Shown here: in pieces, positions 24,769 to 32,243 of the stretch
How positions within the stretch are numbered: the first letter of the stretch is position 1
How the letters are laid out: every line of letters begins with the position of its first letter
Virus record (IMG/VR): IMGVR_UViG_3300020220_000019
Span: 30,665-94,664 of that record
DNA from: a virus
Reading direction: 5' to 3' (one strand)
DNA: 64,000 nt
Position numbers and translations under genes: made by a program
The notes under the pieces: generated by a model
What the model saw: the letters and a program-made list of their open reading frames with translations, nothing else
The model's database searches: none
What the model was told of the DNA's origin: nothing

Positions 24769-25044
24769 TCAGATTCCCAGTCCGCGATTGTAGACGCTGT
24801 TCTGTTCGTCCAGTTCCTCACGGGCTTCGCGCTGCTCCGGTGTTTCAGAGGCACGGTGGATGATAAACGCCATCCAGTCAAGCGCGTCCTCGAATCCGGT
24901 ACGAGAAACCTCAACCATCTGCGAGTCCGGGTTTCCCTTCACGGCGACACGCGGTGCGATGTCCAGTTTCGCCTTCAGACGGTTGATCTCGCTGATGAGG
25001 TTCTCTGCGACCTTCGGGCTGATGTCAGTCTTTGACTTGCACAT
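24769..25044 (-). CDS. helical hypothetical protein
   Basis: A 91-residue, mostly helical protein starting MCKSKTDISPKVAENLIS. Leader element upstream at 25062. An imperfect GC-rich hairpin (24717-24757) follows its stop. Function unknown. Confidence 0.6.
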   Translation of the reverse strand: MCKSKTDISPKVAENLISEINRLKAKLDIAPRVAVKGNPDSQMVEVSRTGFEDALDWMAFIIHRASETPEQREAREELDEQNSVYNRGLGI

Positions 25045-25071
25045 GAGACTCTCCTTGTCCAGTTAGTTTAT

Positions 25072-25614
25072 TTACCCGATGAAAGTTTCAATGAGCGGGG
25101 AAAGCATTCCCCATCTCTTGCGGCGTTCGATGAGGCGATGCAGCGCAAGCGTCACACGGCAGTCTTGCAAGCAGTAACCAAGCATCAACGGATCCGGCTT
25201 GCTCCAATCAATCGGAGGCTTTTCCTTGTGGACTCCCAAGCGGTATCCCCAAGCCTCAAGCGAGTTCGACCCCTTGCGATCAGGGTTGGTGATGCGGTGT
25301 TCGCGGAAGCCGTGGGGAAACATCTTCTTAACGGACTTGTAAGTGCAGTTCTTCTTGATCCGGGAGGGAAGCGGTGTTCCACTCCACACCTCCATTGCAC
25401 GGATATCAAACGCAAGGTTGTGTCCGATCAGCATATCAGCAGAGTAAACATGGATCAGACCTATGTTCAGCGTGTCGCTTTCGTAAGAGTATTCCTCTCC
25501 GGTGTCTGCGTCAATCGCGCAAAGGCAATGAATCTTCTTGAGCGAAGAACTGTCTCCCTTGTTCCAAGCATTGAAGTCGATTGCGTTTGTTTCTGCGTCA
25601 ATCACAAGTCGCAT
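25072..25614 (-). CDS. stand-alone DnaQ-type exonuclease, T7 polymerase type
   Basis: A 180-residue 3'-5' exonuclease domain. Exo I is VIDAETNA (residues 4-11, D-x-E), Exo II is IGHNLAFD (about 63-70) and Exo III is YCLQDCRVT (about 150-158, Y-x-x-x-D). The segment SLEAWGYRLG is nearly identical to the one in the exonuclease domain of T7 gp5. No polymerase domain follows, so it is either a separate proofreading subunit or a nuclease used elsewhere. The stop codon is the TAA formed in the downstream leader (ETFIG). Confidence 0.85.
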   Translation of the reverse strand: MRLVIDAETNAIDFNAWNKGDSSSLKKIHCLCAIDADTGEEYSYESDTLNIGLIHVYSADMLIGHNLAFDIRAMEVWSGTPLPSRIKKNCTYKSVKKMFPHGFREHRITNPDRKGSNSLEAWGYRLGVHKEKPPIDWSKPDPLMLGYCLQDCRVTLALHRLIERRKRWGMLSPLIETFIG

Positions 25615-25657
25615 TGGGTTCTCCTTGTGCAGTTAGTTTATTTGCCCGATGAAAGTT

Positions 25658-25879
25658 TCACTCCCCGAAAGTCCTCTTCATGAACTCCTTGTCTTGAGCC
25701 TCCCGATCACGCAAGATTTCGGCTGCAACCTCAGCGCGATGCACAGGCATCTCTCTTGGGAAGTCAAAGGTTATCCTTACCTTCCCGCTCTTGATCTTTT
25801 CAATCCGAATAATTCCAAGCGGTGCGGCAGGATTTCCGACCACAACTTCTTGGCCTTCTGAACGGGTGATGCTAAGCAT
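25658..25879 (-). CDS. csrA: CsrA-family RNA-binding regulator (copy 1)
   Basis: A 73-residue CsrA/RsmA homologue. MLSITRSEGQEVVVG, then IRIEKIKSGKVRITFDFP and MPVHRAEVAAEIL give the full beta strand set and the R-x-E motif that binds GGA in RNA hairpins. A short C-terminal extension (QDKEFMKRTFGE) is extra compared with E. coli CsrA. A second copy lies 240 bases upstream. The usual target, ANGGA over a ribosome-binding site, is present in the AAGGAG of most leaders in this array. Confidence 0.85.
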   Translation of the reverse strand: MLSITRSEGQEVVVGNPAAPLGIIRIEKIKSGKVRITFDFPREMPVHRAEVAAEILRDREAQDKEFMKRTFGE

Positions 25880-25895
25880 ATCTGTCCTTGTCGGG

Positions 25896-26117
25896 TTAGT
25901 TTATTTGCCCGATGAAAGTTTTGGCTGTTGACTCCCCGCTGTAGACAAGAGTGATGGTCGGTTTTTCAAGACGAGTTTTGTCAATGAAGACCCCGTCGCG
26001 CTTGAGATTGTGCATGGCGGTCTTTTCCACCATGCTGTCTTCGCGTCCCGTCATCGTAATCACCTCCACGGTGACCACGCTCGTCTTCAGTTTCCAACAC
26101 ACATGAAAGGTTTTCAT
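25896..26117 (-). CDS. small protein coupled to csrA copy 2
   Basis: A 73-residue protein if started at MKTFHVCWKLKTS (26117), four bases after the CsrA stop with GGAG just upstream. The beta-rich sequence includes EVITMTGREDS. Its final residues TFIGQIN and TAA are encoded by the next leader element. Function unknown; it could work with CsrA because the two form an operon. Confidence 0.6.
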   Translation of the reverse strand: MKTFHVCWKLKTSVVTVEVITMTGREDSMVEKTAMHNLKRDGVFIDKTRLEKPTITLVYSGESTAKTFIGQIN

Positions 26118-26121
26118 TCGA

Positions 26122-26304
26122 TCACTCCTCTTCGCTGATGATCTCTTCCGCAATCTCGCGGCGGTTCACCGGGACTTCCTTCGGGAACTCAAGTGCCACT
26201 TTAACTTGGCTTCCCTTGATGGCTACAATACGGATGATCCCAAGCGGTGCGCGTGGCTCACCTATCACGATCTCTTCGCCTTCTCTACGGGTGATTACAA
26301 GCAT
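26122..26304 (-). CDS. csrA: CsrA-family RNA-binding regulator (copy 2)
   Basis: A 60-residue CsrA homologue, close in length to the bacterial proteins. MLVITRREGEEIVIG, LGIIRIVAIKGSQVKVALEFP and VPVNRREIAEEI are the family's three blocks. It has its own leader element, and the candidate non-coding RNA lies immediately upstream. It is similar but not identical to copy 1 (both have GEP/GNP-x-A-P-L-G-I-I-R-I), so the pair arose by duplication or by two acquisitions. Confidence 0.9.
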   Translation of the reverse strand: MLVITRREGEEIVIGEPRAPLGIIRIVAIKGSQVKVALEFPKEVPVNRREIAEEIISEEE

Positions 26305-26352
26305 TTTAGCCTCCTTGCTGAAATTAGTTTATTCGACTGATGTAAGTTTGCC

Positions 26353-26413
26353 AACGCACAGCCCCACCTTTCCCGCGAGAATTTCTCCTCTTTGGGTCTA
26401 GTGGGGCTGCGGT
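26353..26413 (-). terminator. large hairpin at the 3' end of the candidate ncRNA
   Basis: On the minus strand CGCAGCCCCAC pairs with GTGGGGCTGTGCG across a 34-base loop. It sits just before the leader of csrA copy 2, where other cassettes have their hairpin, and could end the non-coding transcript. Confidence 0.5.
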
Positions 26414-26611
26414 GGGTTCCGTTCGCACCCTTTTTAACACCTTGAGCGAGGGAAGGATGCCGACGCTCTTTCTCCCCTGCGGCTGCGCATTCACCACAGT
26501 TGGAACGCGGTGCTGAAAGTCCGGACTTTCTGCATGGCGTGGGAGGCGGTAAAGCAGGTTTCCCTGCCGCTCTGAGCCTAATACCCTGTTTATACTCGCT
26601 CAGACGAGTCC
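26414..26611 (-). ncRNA. candidate structured non-coding RNA
   Basis: About 200 bases with no usable open frame lie directly downstream of a normal leader element (26612-26640). The minus strand folds well by eye: TGAGCGAG (26595-26602) pairs perfectly with CTCGCTCA (26443-26450) and closes the molecule, GCAGG-GAAA-CCTGC is a GNRA hairpin (near 26553-26566), and GAAAGTCCGGACTTTC (26515-26530) is a 16-base palindrome. The transcript has several GGA triplets and ACGGA/AGGGA motifs. Placed beside two csrA genes, a CsrB-like sponge is an attractive guess but unproven. Confidence 0.45.
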
Positions 26612-26639
26612 GCAGTTAGTTTATTCCTGCGATGAAAGT

Positions 26640-26906
26640 TTACTTCACATACGAATCAAAGGCACTCTCAATCGCGCCGTTGATGGCATCGTGAACAGGA
26701 CTCGGGTTGATGGAGAAGATGATGCTGTCCACATCATCGTCCGACATTTCACGGTCAAACTCTCGCTTGCCCATCTTCTTAACCTGAGTAGCAAGATCGC
26801 TGAACGAGCGATCAAAGACGAAGATCAGGCTGTCCCCACCATGCGTCTTTTTCATGGCGTTGAGGGCTTCGATATACTGGTCAAGTGTCATGAGTTCTTC
26901 GTGCAT
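26640..26906 (-). CDS. hypothetical protein
   Basis: An 88-residue, acidic protein starting MHEELMTLDQYIEALN. It reads DSLIFVFDRSFSD and EMSDDDVDSIIF. Upstream is a variant leader (26918-26948). Function unknown. Confidence 0.6.
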   Translation of the reverse strand: MHEELMTLDQYIEALNAMKKTHGGDSLIFVFDRSFSDLATQVKKMGKREFDREMSDDDVDSIIFSINPSPVHDAINGAIESAFDSYVK

Positions 26907-26923
26907 TGGATTCCTTTGTTTGA

Positions 26924-27145
26924 TTATTTCATTTTCTCCGATGAAACTTCAGCCTCGGTGTTAGGCTTCTGTTCTGCACGGAGTGAGGAAAGTTGAATTG
27001 TCAACGCCTCAAGGTTACGGTTGAGGAGAGCCAGTTGGTCAACCAAAGTCGGAATGTCACGAAGAATCAGCCTTTGACCCATTACAGTTTCATGGAGTTG
27101 AATCACGGGAGTCCCTCTGCGGTGCTGTTGGGAAGGATGAAACAT
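26924..27145 (-). CDS. small hypothetical protein
   Basis: A 73-residue protein with a helical heptad-like middle (LVDQLALLNRNLEALTIQLSSL), likely a coiled coil. Its last residues SSEKMK and TAA are read from the downstream leader, so gene and leader overlap. Leader upstream at 27152. Confidence 0.55.
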   Translation of the reverse strand: MFHPSQQHRRGTPVIQLHETVMGQRLILRDIPTLVDQLALLNRNLEALTIQLSSLRAEQKPNTEAEVSSEKMK

Positions 27146-27177
27146 TGCCTAGTTAGTTTATTTGCCCGATGAAAGTT

Positions 27178-27513
27178 TCAGAATGAGTCCGTGTTGAACT
27201 CGTATTCTTCCATATCCGCCCACTTGCGGATGTTACGGGCGATTGCAAGGCGGATGATGTAGCGAGGCTCGGTGTCTAGCGCACCAAACTTCTTTTCATA
27301 TCCAAGTGCGATGATCTGACGCTCAACCTCACGGAGCATCTTCGTGGCAGCACCAACCGCAGCGGTGCGACAATTCGTGATGTTGTTCTGAAGTTGACAG
27401 TTGATGATGTTATTGATCTTCGCTGCCGCATCCTCTGACTGACTCCGGTCTCCGTTGTCGGGGGTATACAGTTCGTACTGGTCGGCATCAAAGTTGGCGG
27501 GAATGAATGTCAT
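27178..27513 (-). CDS. hypothetical protein with MTFIPANFDA start
   Basis: A 111-residue, mainly helical protein. Its first ten residues MTFIPANFDA, the leader and the intervening bases are the same as those of the otherwise unrelated protein at 29315-29677. The body contains RYIIRLAIARNIRKWADM. Function unknown. Confidence 0.6.
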   Translation of the reverse strand: MTFIPANFDADQYELYTPDNGDRSQSEDAAAKINNIINCQLQNNITNCRTAAVGAATKMLREVERQIIALGYEKKFGALDTEPRYIIRLAIARNIRKWADMEEYEFNTDSF

Positions 27514-27587
27514 GGGTGTTCTCCTTGTCCGATTAGTTTATTCATTGGATGAAACTTTCTTTCACGCGGCGGCTAGGCGTACATCGG

Positions 27588-28067
27588 TCAGTCAGTCCAC
27601 AGCACTGCGCGGAGGCGCAAGATGGTCGCATCGAGTTCATCGTCACTGATGTCCATGCGCTCTGCAATGGACGCTCCAGTGCGACTGTCGGACAGAGCCT
27701 GATAGGCGGCTTCTAGCACAATCGTCAGATCGGAATCGGTCCATCCACTGATCGCGGTCTTCGTTGTTGGTGTCGAGTCGTTCCTGCACGGTGCTGGGAT
27801 CTCCGCCGCGTGGTGCATCCGCGCCGACTGCACCTCCGCATCGATGCGCCCGACTGTGTTGCCGTTCACATCCTTCAGGATGCGCCCGATGTGCGAGGTG
27901 ACGGTATCGGTCGCCGTCTCAAGTGCCGTTTCGATGACCCAAGGCATCGTGCCGTCGTTGATGATGCGCATGACCTCCTCGTATGCCGCAACGCTCGATC
28001 CTCTAGCATCGTCCGGGGCGAATGCGGCGTTGTTGCATGCGAGGTTGATTGTGATCTTGATTTGCAT
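27588..28067 (-). CDS. hypothetical protein
   Basis: A 159-residue protein with the start MQIKITINLACNN at 28067, 26 bases after the upstream stop. Its C-terminal part (DLTIVLEAAYQALSDSRTGASIAERMDISD) looks helical and could be a small helix-turn-helix. It is in an operon with the cysteine-peptidase-like gene upstream and has no leader of its own. Confidence 0.6.
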   Translation of the reverse strand: MQIKITINLACNNAAFAPDDARGSSVAAYEEVMRIINDGTMPWVIETALETATDTVTSHIGRILKDVNGNTVGRIDAEVQSARMHHAAEIPAPCRNDSTPTTKTAISGWTDSDLTIVLEAAYQALSDSRTGASIAERMDISDDELDATILRLRAVLWTD

Positions 28068-28093
28068 GGTCAGGTTCTCCAGTGTGAGAGGTA

Positions 28094-28549
28094 TCAGGCA
28101 GTGATCTTGGACAGGGGTTTGTGAATCCAGTAACCGTAGACGCAACGAGTGCCGTCACGGGACGGGTCAAAGGTATCGTTGATTACTCCGTCAATCACGG
28201 CGGTGTAATGCTTGCTGACCTGCACAATAAGACGGCCCTTCGGCAGTTCATCCGAACGCAAATGGGTCTTGCACCCGCTGCCAATTCCCATCGTTGCGAC
28301 ATACTGGAAGCCAAGTGCCTCCATGTAATCGCGGAACCACTTGCGCTTGGTGTTCACTCCGTTACTGGCAGATGACTTGTAGCGACCTCCACGGGTGATG
28401 CGCTGAGTGCGGCATCCGTTCGACAGGACATCGTAGACCTCCTGATACGGAAGCCCGGTGATAATCGCAATCGAACGAGTCACGCAGTCTCCGGTGTGTC
28501 CCTTGTATCCGGCAGCGGCTCGTCCTCCATCGTTGTACCTGAAGTTCAT
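28094..28549 (-). CDS. conserved phage protein with peptidase-like C-H-D order
   Basis: A 151-residue protein of a family common in phages and prophages. YNDGGRAAAGYKGHTGDCVTRSIAI sets up a Cys (about residue 22) at a helix start, then a conserved GSGCK, then VSKHYTAVIDG (His, about 113) and INDTFDPSRDGTR (Asp, about 125-129). The order fits a papain-like cysteine peptidase or transglutaminase fold, though activity is not shown for the family as far as I know. Leader upstream. Confidence 0.6.
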   Translation of the reverse strand: MNFRYNDGGRAAAGYKGHTGDCVTRSIAIITGLPYQEVYDVLSNGCRTQRITRGGRYKSSASNGVNTKRKWFRDYMEALGFQYVATMGIGSGCKTHLRSDELPKGRLIVQVSKHYTAVIDGVINDTFDPSRDGTRCVYGYWIHKPLSKITA

Positions 28550-28593
28550 CGGGTTCTCCTTGTACAGTTAGTTTATTCCCCGGATGTAAAGTT

Positions 28594-28629
28594 GACGGGT
28601 AGGAACTTCCGAAGAAGAACCTACCCGTC
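28594..28629 (-). terminator. hairpin before leader element
   Basis: A perfect 10-bp stem, GACGGGTAGG with CCTACCCGTC, between the gene at 28654 and the leader at 28568. On the minus strand AACTTTACATC follows directly, so the leader's T-rich 5' half doubles as a short terminator tract. Confidence 0.65.
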
Positions 28630-28653
28630 TAATGGGGAGGAGAACCCAAAGTC

Positions 28654-28956
28654 TTAACCGACAGCGCGGACAAGCAGGAGAGTCTGAATGGACTCCTCCG
28701 CAGCCATCCCTGCGAGATTCGACTGATGATCGTCAGGAATGTCAAGATTCATCAGAATCTCTTTGATATCATCCCAACGGTCGGTGATGTGTTCGGAGTT
28801 GTAGTGGCTCCCGCAAAACTCAGGGGCGAGTTCGCGGATCATCGACTTCGCACCACCACCACCGTAGACATCGTTCAGCGACAGGTCGAGCATCGTAATT
28901 GCGATGAGGCAATTGTTGCAAGCCAACGATTCGTGCACGGTCATCTTCTTCGTCAT
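28654..28956 (-). CDS. hypothetical protein
   Basis: A 100-residue protein, MTKKMTVHESLACNNCLIAI at the start. A CNNC pair and a glycine run (VYGGGGAK) are visible; the rest is helical. Leader and AAGGAGAACCC upstream. Function unknown. Confidence 0.6.
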   Translation of the reverse strand: MTKKMTVHESLACNNCLIAITMLDLSLNDVYGGGGAKSMIRELAPEFCGSHYNSEHITDRWDDIKEILMNLDIPDDHQSNLAGMAAEESIQTLLLVRAVG

Positions 28957-28998
28957 GGGTTCTCCTTGTCCGATTAGTTTATTCAGCGGATGAAACTT

Positions 28999-29289
28999 TC
29001 AGAAGTCTTCGTCTTCGTCTTCGTCTTCGTCTTCGTCCTCATCCATCCACGGTTCGTCATTGTCGTCGTCATCTTCGTCATCTTCGTCATCATCATCCGC
29101 CTCTTCGTCGCCATCGGTTGTATCCTCAACAATCTCTTCAATTTTCTCGAATATGAAGTCAAAGATGTCAGTTTCGTACTGAATCAGTTCTTCCATGACG
29201 GCGGCGACCTGTGCTTCGGTAAGTTCAGGGTAGGTCTGACTGACGATTTCCGGTTCTATATTTAATGTAAATGATTTGATCTTGCCCAT
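28999..29289 (-). CDS. acidic-tail protein ending in Phe
   Basis: A 96-residue protein starting MGKIKSFTLNIEPEI. The first 55 residues are helical. The last 40 are almost all Asp and Glu and end EDEDF. An acidic tail with a terminal aromatic residue is a hallmark of single-stranded DNA-binding proteins such as T7 gp2.5, which use it to contact replication partners, and acidic runs also occur in DNA mimics. No OB fold is evident here. The start follows AAAGGAAC and is cotranscribed with 29315-29677. Confidence 0.6.
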   Translation of the reverse strand: MGKIKSFTLNIEPEIVSQTYPELTEAQVAAVMEELIQYETDIFDFIFEKIEEIVEDTTDGDEEADDDDEDDEDDDDNDEPWMDEDEDEDEDEDEDF

Positions 29290-29314
29290 AGGAGTTCCTT
29301 TCTGTAGGAACCCT

Positions 29315-29677
29315 TTATCGGCTAGAAACCCACCTAACCAAAAGAGAAACCTCGTCAGGGTTAACAAAACCCTTCACATCTTCACTAAAGTCAAAACCAT
29401 CGGGGCGAACAAAATCGCCGTCAGGGTTGAAGACGGCAACCTCGGCGTTGGCGCACTCCAGAGTCCCCTTCGGCCCATCAAGAAACATGGTTGAGTCTGC
29501 GTTCAAGTCGCGGTTGGAGCAGTAGTTGAACGCTCCAAACTGTACGGAGATCATCCATCCGTTGGAGAAGGTCATCTGAAAACCCATGTTTCGGCATGAA
29601 CGGAAGCATGGGTCTTTCGCAACGGTTTTGCCGGGATCGGTCAGCATGGCATCAAAGTTGGCGGGAATGAATGTCAT
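29315..29677 (-). CDS. hypothetical protein with MTFIPANFDA start
   Basis: A 120-residue protein. MTFIPANFDA is copied from, or donated to, the gene at 27178-27513; the real domain probably begins at the following MLTDPGKTVAKD. The middle has CFRSCRNMGFQMTFSNGWMIS and a beta-rich phage-like pattern. Function unknown. Leader upstream. Confidence 0.6.
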   Translation of the reverse strand: MTFIPANFDAMLTDPGKTVAKDPCFRSCRNMGFQMTFSNGWMISVQFGAFNYCSNRDLNADSTMFLDGPKGTLECANAEVAVFNPDGDFVRPDGFDFSEDVKGFVNPDEVSLLVRWVSSR

Positions 29678-29701
29678 GGGTGTTCTCCTTGTCCAATTAG
29701 T

Positions 29702-30148
29702 TTATTTACATGATGTAACTTCGACATCTCCTGACCTCCAACGCTTGCTTACCTTCATCCGGTGTCTAGTCCACCGCGACAAGAAGGTGCGGTACTTCTC
29801 CCTTATGATGTTCCTAAATGACGGAACAACATGGTGATCTTGGATGGAGAAAACGAATTCCCCATTGGGGATGAGTCTTTGAAGATCGTCCTGATAAATA
29901 AAGAAAGAATCAACGATCTCGTTGGGAGTCCACTCCGAATCCCTGAATTTCACCTCAATGTGAGTCCTATCTGGACTGTCCGTGTTTCCGAAAGAAAGAC
30001 TTATATCTTGATAAGTAAAGTCCTTCATGTATTGGATCACGACAGGAATGTCGCGTGGATGGACATAGGCATCAAGGATACAGTTGCATATCGCAGCCGG
30101 AAATGGCTCCTTTAGCGCAGCAAAGATGGAACGGAGAAAGTTAGCCAT
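29702..30148 (-). CDS. hypothetical protein
   Basis: A 148-residue protein. Its final VTSCK and TAA come from the downstream leader. It follows the YubB/Api92-like gene by 18 bases and has no leader of its own. Possibly an alpha/beta fold; function unknown. Confidence 0.55.
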   Translation of the reverse strand: MANFLRSIFAALKEPFPAAICNCILDAYVHPRDIPVVIQYMKDFTYQDISLSFGNTDSPDRTHIEVKFRDSEWTPNEIVDSFFIYQDDLQRLIPNGEFVFSIQDHHVVPSFRNIIREKYRTFLSRWTRHRMKVSKRWRSGDVEVTSCK

Positions 30149-30166
30149 ATCTCCTCTATCGGCAGA

Positions 30167-30877
30167 TTATTTGCTTTCGATAGTGCCTTCACGGAACATT
30201 GCACAGATCGTCTGTTCCAACTCCACTTGGCGTTTCGCAAGTGCCTTGATGCACCCTGCGTATTGCTTGGAATCGCCAATAATGTTCCACTTTCCTGACT
30301 CACCCTCAAGGGTAAAGTCAAGGCGGAAAGTCAGTTTGGGGTAGGCAGCGGCAAGTGCGTGAATGACAGGGACAGGCGGTGACCAAGCGGTATCGAAACT
30401 GTAGATAGTCATGGTCGCTGTTTCTTGGGGGCTGTTACCTTCAGAGTTACAGGCATTCCACTTAGTCCCCCAATGGGCACAGCACCATTCGTACCAGTTA
30501 TCGAAACCATAGCGGCTCTTAAGTTCATCAAGACGCTTTGCATCATCTTCAGTAAGAGCGTTTTCAAGCCGCCACTTCAGAGTGTCCTCCGGCCATTCAT
30601 TCTCCTTCGCCAAATGAATGATTTGCTCTCGCGTCATCGGACGGGGAGAAGTAGTGCCTTCCAGTTCCTCGGGCATTGGGATCACGAAGTTGAAGTCGAA
30701 CACCGGAACGATTCGCTTCTCGTACTTGTTGCGGCACTCGTCTGGGTTTTCCTCCGCCCACTTGTTGATTAGAGGCTTGAACTTGCTGCGGATGAAAGCC
30801 TTGAGTTCGGATGCAAACAGATCGCGGTCGGCCTTCTTACCCTTGACCTTGAGAAGATTTCCAGTCCAGTTTGGCAT
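30167..30877 (-). CDS. YubB/Api92-like protein
   Basis: A 236-residue protein. MPNWTGNLLKVKG at the start, WCCAHWGTKWN in the middle and FDTAWSPPVPVIHALAAAYP near residue 167-187 are the signature blocks of the YubB ferredoxin-like (Api92/DUF1281) family found on plasmids and in phages. Function unknown; it is often among early or establishment genes. Leader upstream at 30896. The NW in its start is part of the family, not the tag seen elsewhere in the window. Confidence 0.8.
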   Translation of the reverse strand: MPNWTGNLLKVKGKKADRDLFASELKAFIRSKFKPLINKWAEENPDECRNKYEKRIVPVFDFNFVIPMPEELEGTTSPRPMTREQIIHLAKENEWPEDTLKWRLENALTEDDAKRLDELKSRYGFDNWYEWCCAHWGTKWNACNSEGNSPQETATMTIYSFDTAWSPPVPVIHALAAAYPKLTFRLDFTLEGESGKWNIIGDSKQYAGCIKALAKRQVELEQTICAMFREGTIESK

Positions 30878-30933
30878 TTATGCTCTCCTTGTACGATTAG
30901 TTTATTCAACGGATGAAACTTTCGTGCTCGTTC

Positions 30934-31128
30934 TCATGGCGGCGGCCCCGGCATCAGGGCATCCCTGATAGGATGAAGAACATACTGTGAAATGACATTT
31001 AGTATTGGTGTCTTTATGAAAATGTAAAGTAACACAAAGAATCCGCATAGAAACCAAAATGAAGCCATGATGGATTCTGAGTTTGGACTCAAAGCCCTGC
31101 GTATTTCGCTCTGTCTTTGCTTCTTCAT
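30934..31128 (-). CDS. small single-pass membrane protein
   Basis: A 64-residue protein with a basic N-terminus and one hydrophobic helix (about residues 23-42), ending MPGPPP. A degenerate leader lies upstream (31130-31155). Function unknown. Confidence 0.5.
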   Translation of the reverse strand: MKKQRQSEIRRALSPNSESIMASFWFLCGFFVLLYIFIKTPILNVISQYVLHPIRDALMPGPPP

Positions 31129-31232
31129 ACTATTATCCTGTTTGCCGGATGTAAAATGACCACCTGAGCATTTAGGCTACAGATGGTCGTAGTGTTTGCA
31201 CTTATAACGAGAGTGCGACCCGTGAGATGAAC

Positions 31233-31544
31233 TCAAGACTCGTGGGTTCTCAAAACGACATCAATCCCCGTTACGAATCCGTCCTCAAGGCGCACCGTGA
31301 CGGCTCCTTCGCCGTCATTTGTGAAAGCATCCTTGTTCTTGTGATATCCTACGGCAGTCATAATGTCGGAAGTATCAAGACCGACAAGCGTACCGTCCGT
31401 ATGGACTGCAACTGCTCCCGTCAGATTGCCGTCATCGTCATTCAGCAGGATGAGTTCCATTCCCGTTGTATTGTCGCCTTCTGCAAGCGCAACGGCAGCG
31501 GTCACTTCGCTGAGACTGAGGAAATCTTCGTAATTCGTGTTCAT
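31233..31544 (-). CDS. hypothetical acidic protein
   Basis: A 103-residue, beta-rich, acidic protein with two similar GxLVGLD/GFVTGID-type strands. Leader upstream at 31550. Function unknown. Confidence 0.6.
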   Translation of the reverse strand: MNTNYEDFLSLSEVTAAVALAEGDNTTGMELILLNDDDGNLTGAVAVHTDGTLVGLDTSDIMTAVGYHKNKDAFTNDGEGAVTVRLEDGFVTGIDVVLRTHES

Positions 31545-31579
31545 ATTTCTAGTTTATTCCTGTGATGAAACTTTGAAAC

Positions 31580-31652
31580 GCCCCCGACAGGGTTCGAACC
31601 TGTGACCTACGGTTTAGGAAACCGTCGCTCTATCCAACTGAACTACGAGGGC
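31580..31652 (-). tRNA. tRNA-Arg (CCT)
   Basis: A full cloverleaf on the minus strand. The acceptor is GCCCTCG with CGGGGGC, the anticodon stem ACGGT/ACCGT has loop TTCCTAA (anticodon CCT), and the T arm has GGTTCGAACCC. The 3' CCA is not encoded. Confidence 0.93.
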
Positions 31653-31673
31653 TTTCCAAACTATACGGCTCCA

Positions 31674-31991
31674 TCACGGGAGCGGCAAGTTTTTCATGTG
31701 CTTCAGGACTGATTTAAGTTCCTGCTTTTCCTTTTCCTTGATGCCATCGCTCTCAATAATCTTTTCGATTCGGTGCGATAGATTGAAAGCCAAGACTTCC
31801 ATGAAAGCCTTGCCTCCTTCCGTAAACGAAATGTCGTTCAGATAGCCCTTGTCGTCAAAATTGGCATTGACGATTCCCTCGGAAACAAGGGAGAGGACAA
31901 GAGACTTAAGTTCTTTGTCAACCACATCTTTCATGTCCTGCTTCATGGAGGAGACATGGGAGTTTATTTCTTTAGAAAATGCATCGCTCAT
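31674..31991 (-). CDS. helical hypothetical protein
   Basis: A 105-residue protein with the start [16 protein letters not shown] at 31991. Long helices ([22 protein letters not shown]) suggest a coiled coil. Leader upstream. Function unknown. Confidence 0.6.
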   Translation of the reverse strand: MSDAFSKEINSHVSSMKQDMKDVVDKELKSLVLSLVSEGIVNANFDDKGYLNDISFTEGGKAFMEVLAFNLSHRIEKIIESDGIKEKEKQELKSVLKHMKNLPLP

Positions 31992-32014
31992 TGCTTGTTT
32001 CCTGTGCAACTACT

Positions 32015-32218
32015 TTATTTCCGCGATGAAAAATCTTCGATCTTCTTCTGACAGACAATCACGGAATACTCTTCGTGTTCGTTATCGGGCGTTCCCCAAC
32101 AGAAACCCCTGAGCGGAATGTCGTTGAACCAAGTGATTGTACGACCGCATCTTGGACAACGGTCAATCAGTTCCCCAAGGCTCTTTGATTTTCTTGAAGA
32201 ATCGTCTTTCTTGCTCAT
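32015..32218 (-). CDS. small zinc-binding-like protein
   Basis: A 67-residue protein. CPRCGRT and the later GFCWG and VIVCQ supply four cysteines for a probable zinc site. The final FSSRK and TAA are encoded by the downstream leader. The upstream leader at 32224 is degenerate. Confidence 0.55.
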   Translation of the reverse strand: MSKKDDSSRKSKSLGELIDRCPRCGRTITWFNDIPLRGFCWGTPDNEHEEYSVIVCQKKIEDFSSRK

Positions 32219-32243
32219 TTTGCACAGTTAGTTCATTTGTCGA

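Noticed and set aside
26515-26530. RNase P RNA, because of AAAGTCCGGAC
   Set aside because: The match is only the palindrome itself; the surrounding conserved elements of RNase P RNA are absent.
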